From: Roseiarcus sp963741845
Lineage (GTDB): Bacteria > Pseudomonadota > Alphaproteobacteria > Rhizobiales > Beijerinckiaceae
NCBI GenBank assembly: GCA_963741845.1
Contig: CAVUJV010000017.1
Coordinates: 1 to 64,000, forward strand
DNA length: 64,000 nt
Reading direction: 5' to 3'
The notes under the pieces are model-generated. The model saw nothing but the letters and a program-made list of their open reading frames with translations. It was not told where the DNA came from and did not search any database. Positions 62,326 to 64,000 of the stretch are shown one piece after another; the first letter of the stretch is position 1, and the number at the start of each line of letters is the position of its first letter. The position numbers were made by a program, and so were the translations under genes.

Positions 62326-62693
62326 CCGCAACCGCAGACCGCGTTCGACATCGGCTTCGTTCGAGCAATCGGCGCTCGCCGGTCGGTTGTCATGACCGAG
62401 AGTTTTGCGACCATGGCGGCGGATGATGACCTGCATTGTCCATTTCGCTGATCACGACCAAACCAGGTCAGGAGGAGGAGCGCGCCAATGAGAACGCCGG
62501 CGCGCCAGCCGATCCCGATCAGGATCGCCACGAGGACCGCCGCGACGATCCCTGCGGTTGGCGCCTCGAGCACAATCAGCCAGCCTAGTGTTGTGCTCGT
62601 CTCGATCCCTTGCGCCGATGCAAGAATCGGCAGGAGCAAGGCCGGGGGAGCAGCGACGAGAGGGCGCCGCGGCTTGCCGGGCCGGTTCGCCAT
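62280..62693 (-). CDS. Small membrane protein at the head of the dotI operon
   Basis: 137 aa as written. The first 85 residues are convincing: signal-type segment PLVAAPPALLLPILASAQG, then two membrane spans (LGWLIVLEAPTAGIVAAVLVAILIGIGWRAGVLIGALLLLTWFG), a topology like VirB2/TrbC pilins or IncI TraL. The last 50 residues (CRSSSAAMVAKLSVM...) look out of frame and end inside the regulon motif, so a frameshift near 62440 is possible. Confidence 0.5.
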   Translation of the reverse strand: MANRPGKPRRPLVAAPPALLLPILASAQGIETSTTLGWLIVLEAPTAGIVAAVLVAILIGIGWRAGVLIGALLLLTWFGRDQRNGQCRSSSAAMVAKLSVMTTDRRAPIARTKPMSNAVCGCGAIHEFWPHGFLFAP

Positions 62694-62771
62694 AACGTCA
62701 CCTTGGCGTGATGACCTCGTGGGCTCGAAAATTCACACGTCGAAGTCCGAGCTCGATTCCCGTCGGCGCGT

Positions 62772-63839
62772 TCAGGCTGCCATCGCCATCACGTCGCCGC
62801 ACGAACGATCGGATTTGCGCGACCGAAATTTCTTGCTCTTGTTGAACTCCCGGCAAGTCCACCGGTTGCCGCCGATCTCGCGGCACCACCAGAACGATCG
62901 ATGGAGCTCCTGGCATTGCCGCAACGTGGCGCCGAAATGGGCTTTCGCCCTGCTGGCGCGTTGCTCGACAATTTCGGCGTCATAGAGGTCGATCAGATCA
63001 CGGCGATCTCGAACGATCTGCAGACGCGAAATCCGGCAGTCGACGGCCTTCTTGCTCAGGCGGACGCCGAACTCGATTTGCATCCGCTCGGCGATCCTTT
63101 CAGACCGGAGACCTGCGAAGCCAAGCACCGAAAACCGTTCGTCCTTCTCTCGATCCCGCCCCAGTTCCCACGCGACCTTTTCGGGGACAGCGATCGGCGG
63201 CGTCGCATGAGGCGTGTCGGCCGGGTTGCCGGCGCCTCGCGACCTCAGCCGGGCCTCGACCCCGGAGACATCGAAGCTCGGCCGCCACGGCAAAGCGATT
63301 CGAGCGCATTCCGCCACAAGCCGCCTGGCGACCTGCTTGCGGTCACGGACGCCGAGACCGAGCCATCGCCGCTTGCTGTGGATGCTGGACGACGATCTCC
63401 CGAGCGTCTCGGCGATCGAGCCCGCGGCGGCGTTGTCGAGCCACAACGCGATCAAGCGCCGAACTTGCTCGACCGACCATGGATTGGCCGAAGCAGCGCG
63501 GCGGAGCCGCTTCTCCTTTGGCTGCGGCAGCCCAAGTTCCGCGGCTCGCTGCCGAACCTCTGCTTCGCCGATTCCCAGATAGAACGAGAGGGCGGCGACC
63601 CCATGGCCGGCGCCGATCATCCGGCACAGAAGGCCCTCGACGACGGAATTTTGGTCGGTGAGCGCAACGCCTGCAACGCAACGCGCCGGGGCTTCGGGCG
63701 GAGCCTCTGCCGTCGAAGGCAGAAGCGCTGCGCCGACAACCGGAGCGAACTTGGAAGAACGGAAGGGGCCGTCAGGAACGGCGTCAATCGTCACGGCGGA
63801 AGCGGACGCGGGCGGAACGGGGAGGTGGGCGGCGTGCAT
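62772..63839 (-). CDS. HTH/SANT-like DNA-binding protein, candidate transfer regulator
   Basis: 355 aa from ATG 63839 (an ATG at 63896 is also in frame). Three helix-turn-helix-like segments: GVAALSFYLGIGEAEVRQRAAELGLP, NPWSVEQVRRLIALWLDNAAAGSIAETLGRSSSSIHSKRRWLGL (GcrA/SANT-like), and AERMQIEFGVRLSKKAVDCRISRLQI. The C-terminal part is basic with two Cys (WWCREIGGNRWTCREF). It is the first gene of the transfer region and is preceded by two inverted repeats, so autoregulation is likely. Confidence 0.65.
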   Translation of the reverse strand: MHAAHLPVPPASASAVTIDAVPDGPFRSSKFAPVVGAALLPSTAEAPPEAPARCVAGVALTDQNSVVEGLLCRMIGAGHGVAALSFYLGIGEAEVRQRAAELGLPQPKEKRLRRAASANPWSVEQVRRLIALWLDNAAAGSIAETLGRSSSSIHSKRRWLGLGVRDRKQVARRLVAECARIALPWRPSFDVSGVEARLRSRGAGNPADTPHATPPIAVPEKVAWELGRDREKDERFSVLGFAGLRSERIAERMQIEFGVRLSKKAVDCRISRLQIVRDRRDLIDLYDAEIVEQRASRAKAHFGATLRQCQELHRSFWWCREIGGNRWTCREFNKSKKFRSRKSDRSCGDVMAMAA

Positions 63840-63842
63840 GGG

Positions 63843-63868
63843 GGCCTCGTTCGAGATGCGACGAGGCC
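63843..63868 (-). promoter_or_regulatory. Hairpin overlapping the ribosome-binding site of the regulator
   Basis: Perfect 8-bp arms GGCCTCGT (63843-63850) and ACGAGGCC (63861-63868). On the coding strand the second arm contains the GAGG Shine-Dalgarno site a few bases before ATG 63839, so folding of the mRNA would hide it. Confidence 0.55.
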
Positions 63869-63888
63869 AGATGACACGATATAACGTG

Positions 63889-63902
63889 CGATACAAATAT
63901 CG
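63889..63902 (-). promoter_or_regulatory. Inverted repeat in the A/T-rich region upstream of the regulator
   Basis: CGATA (63889-63893), CAAA, TATCG (63898-63902) within an unusually A/T-rich stretch (63880-63950). Candidate operator or promoter of the regulator gene. Confidence 0.45.
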
Positions 63903-64000
63903 TTTAATGTTAATGCAATGCGGAAATAACGTATGTTTTATCGCTACTTCGTGATCCCTTTCCCTCTTTCGCAGCCCTCCGGTTCGGATCGAATTCGTTT

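Noticed and set aside
1..64000. CRISPR array, tRNA or rRNA genes
   Set aside because: No regularly spaced repeat series and no cloverleaf or rRNA-like sequence was noticed by eye; a tRNAscan or CRISPR finder run would be needed to exclude weak cases.

Overview
The window is high-GC DNA with alphaproteobacterial gene families (IS21, IS66 and ISAzo13 insertion sequences, DUF1543, DUF4331, plasmid ParB-like proteins, Icm/Dot-type conjugation genes). It reads as part of a conjugative plasmid or integrative element, probably from a member of the Hyphomicrobiales (Rhizobiales); the genus cannot be fixed from sequence reading alone. A striking general property is decay: at least ten recognisable genes carry one or more frameshifts or stops, so either the element is degenerating or the assembly has uncorrected indels.

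Bases 1-2760 hold remnants: a broken unknown gene, a DUF4331 gene, an ISL3-type transposase remnant and the 3' part of a PfkB-type sugar kinase. Bases 2760-18065 are a nested pile of mobile DNA: an IS21 element whose istB is split by a large-serine-recombinase element; a second IS21 element whose istB is split by a third IS21 element with a visible 5-bp target duplication; a truncated IS66 element whose tnpB is split by a second serine-recombinase element; and an ISAzo13 element with clear inverted repeats. Both serine-recombinase elements are about 2.6 kb, share a gene layout, and sit precisely at a GG/CC dinucleotide, so that removing them restores both target reading frames.

Bases 18160-32000 are a plasmid backbone: integrase and transglutaminase remnants, DUF1543, a ParB-like protein behind a long hairpin, a lytic transglycosylase, SSB, a broken Uma2 gene, a conserved unknown gene (27983-28552) with a degenerate inverted copy beside it, and a four-gene operon with two P-loop ATPases resembling plasmid StbB/MobD proteins. 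Two genes (ssb and 27983-28552) share a leader that folds into the same structure with compensatory base changes; the second leader also carries a terminator-like hairpin before the start codon.

Bases 32000-39000 hold the probable transfer origin (a hairpin resembling IR2 of the R388 oriT), a MobF relaxase, a toxin-antitoxin pair with a perfect palindromic operator, and small genes. From 63900 leftwards to 38800, almost all on the minus strand, runs a type IVB (Icm/Dot, IncI-like) conjugation apparatus: regulator, small membrane protein, DotI/TraM, DotH/TraN, DotG/TraO, TraP, TraQ, TraR, DotN/IcmJ, DotO/TraU, then DotD/TraH, DotC/TraI, DotB/TraJ, IcmT/TraK, a lytic transglycosylase, DotM/IcmP and the coupling protein DotL/IcmO, followed by a DUF2726 protein and a tiny membrane protein. 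A cargo of response regulator, histidine kinase, PepSY protein and COG4705 membrane protein on the plus strand splits the apparatus between traU and traH.

A short motif (GGCGCGAAC on the plus strand, read as GTTCGCGCC on the coding strand, usually preceded by an A/T tract) recurs 24-78 bases upstream of starts of many of the minus-strand transfer-associated genes. It is the best candidate for an undescribed regulon signal that ties scattered transfer, stability and cell-wall genes together.
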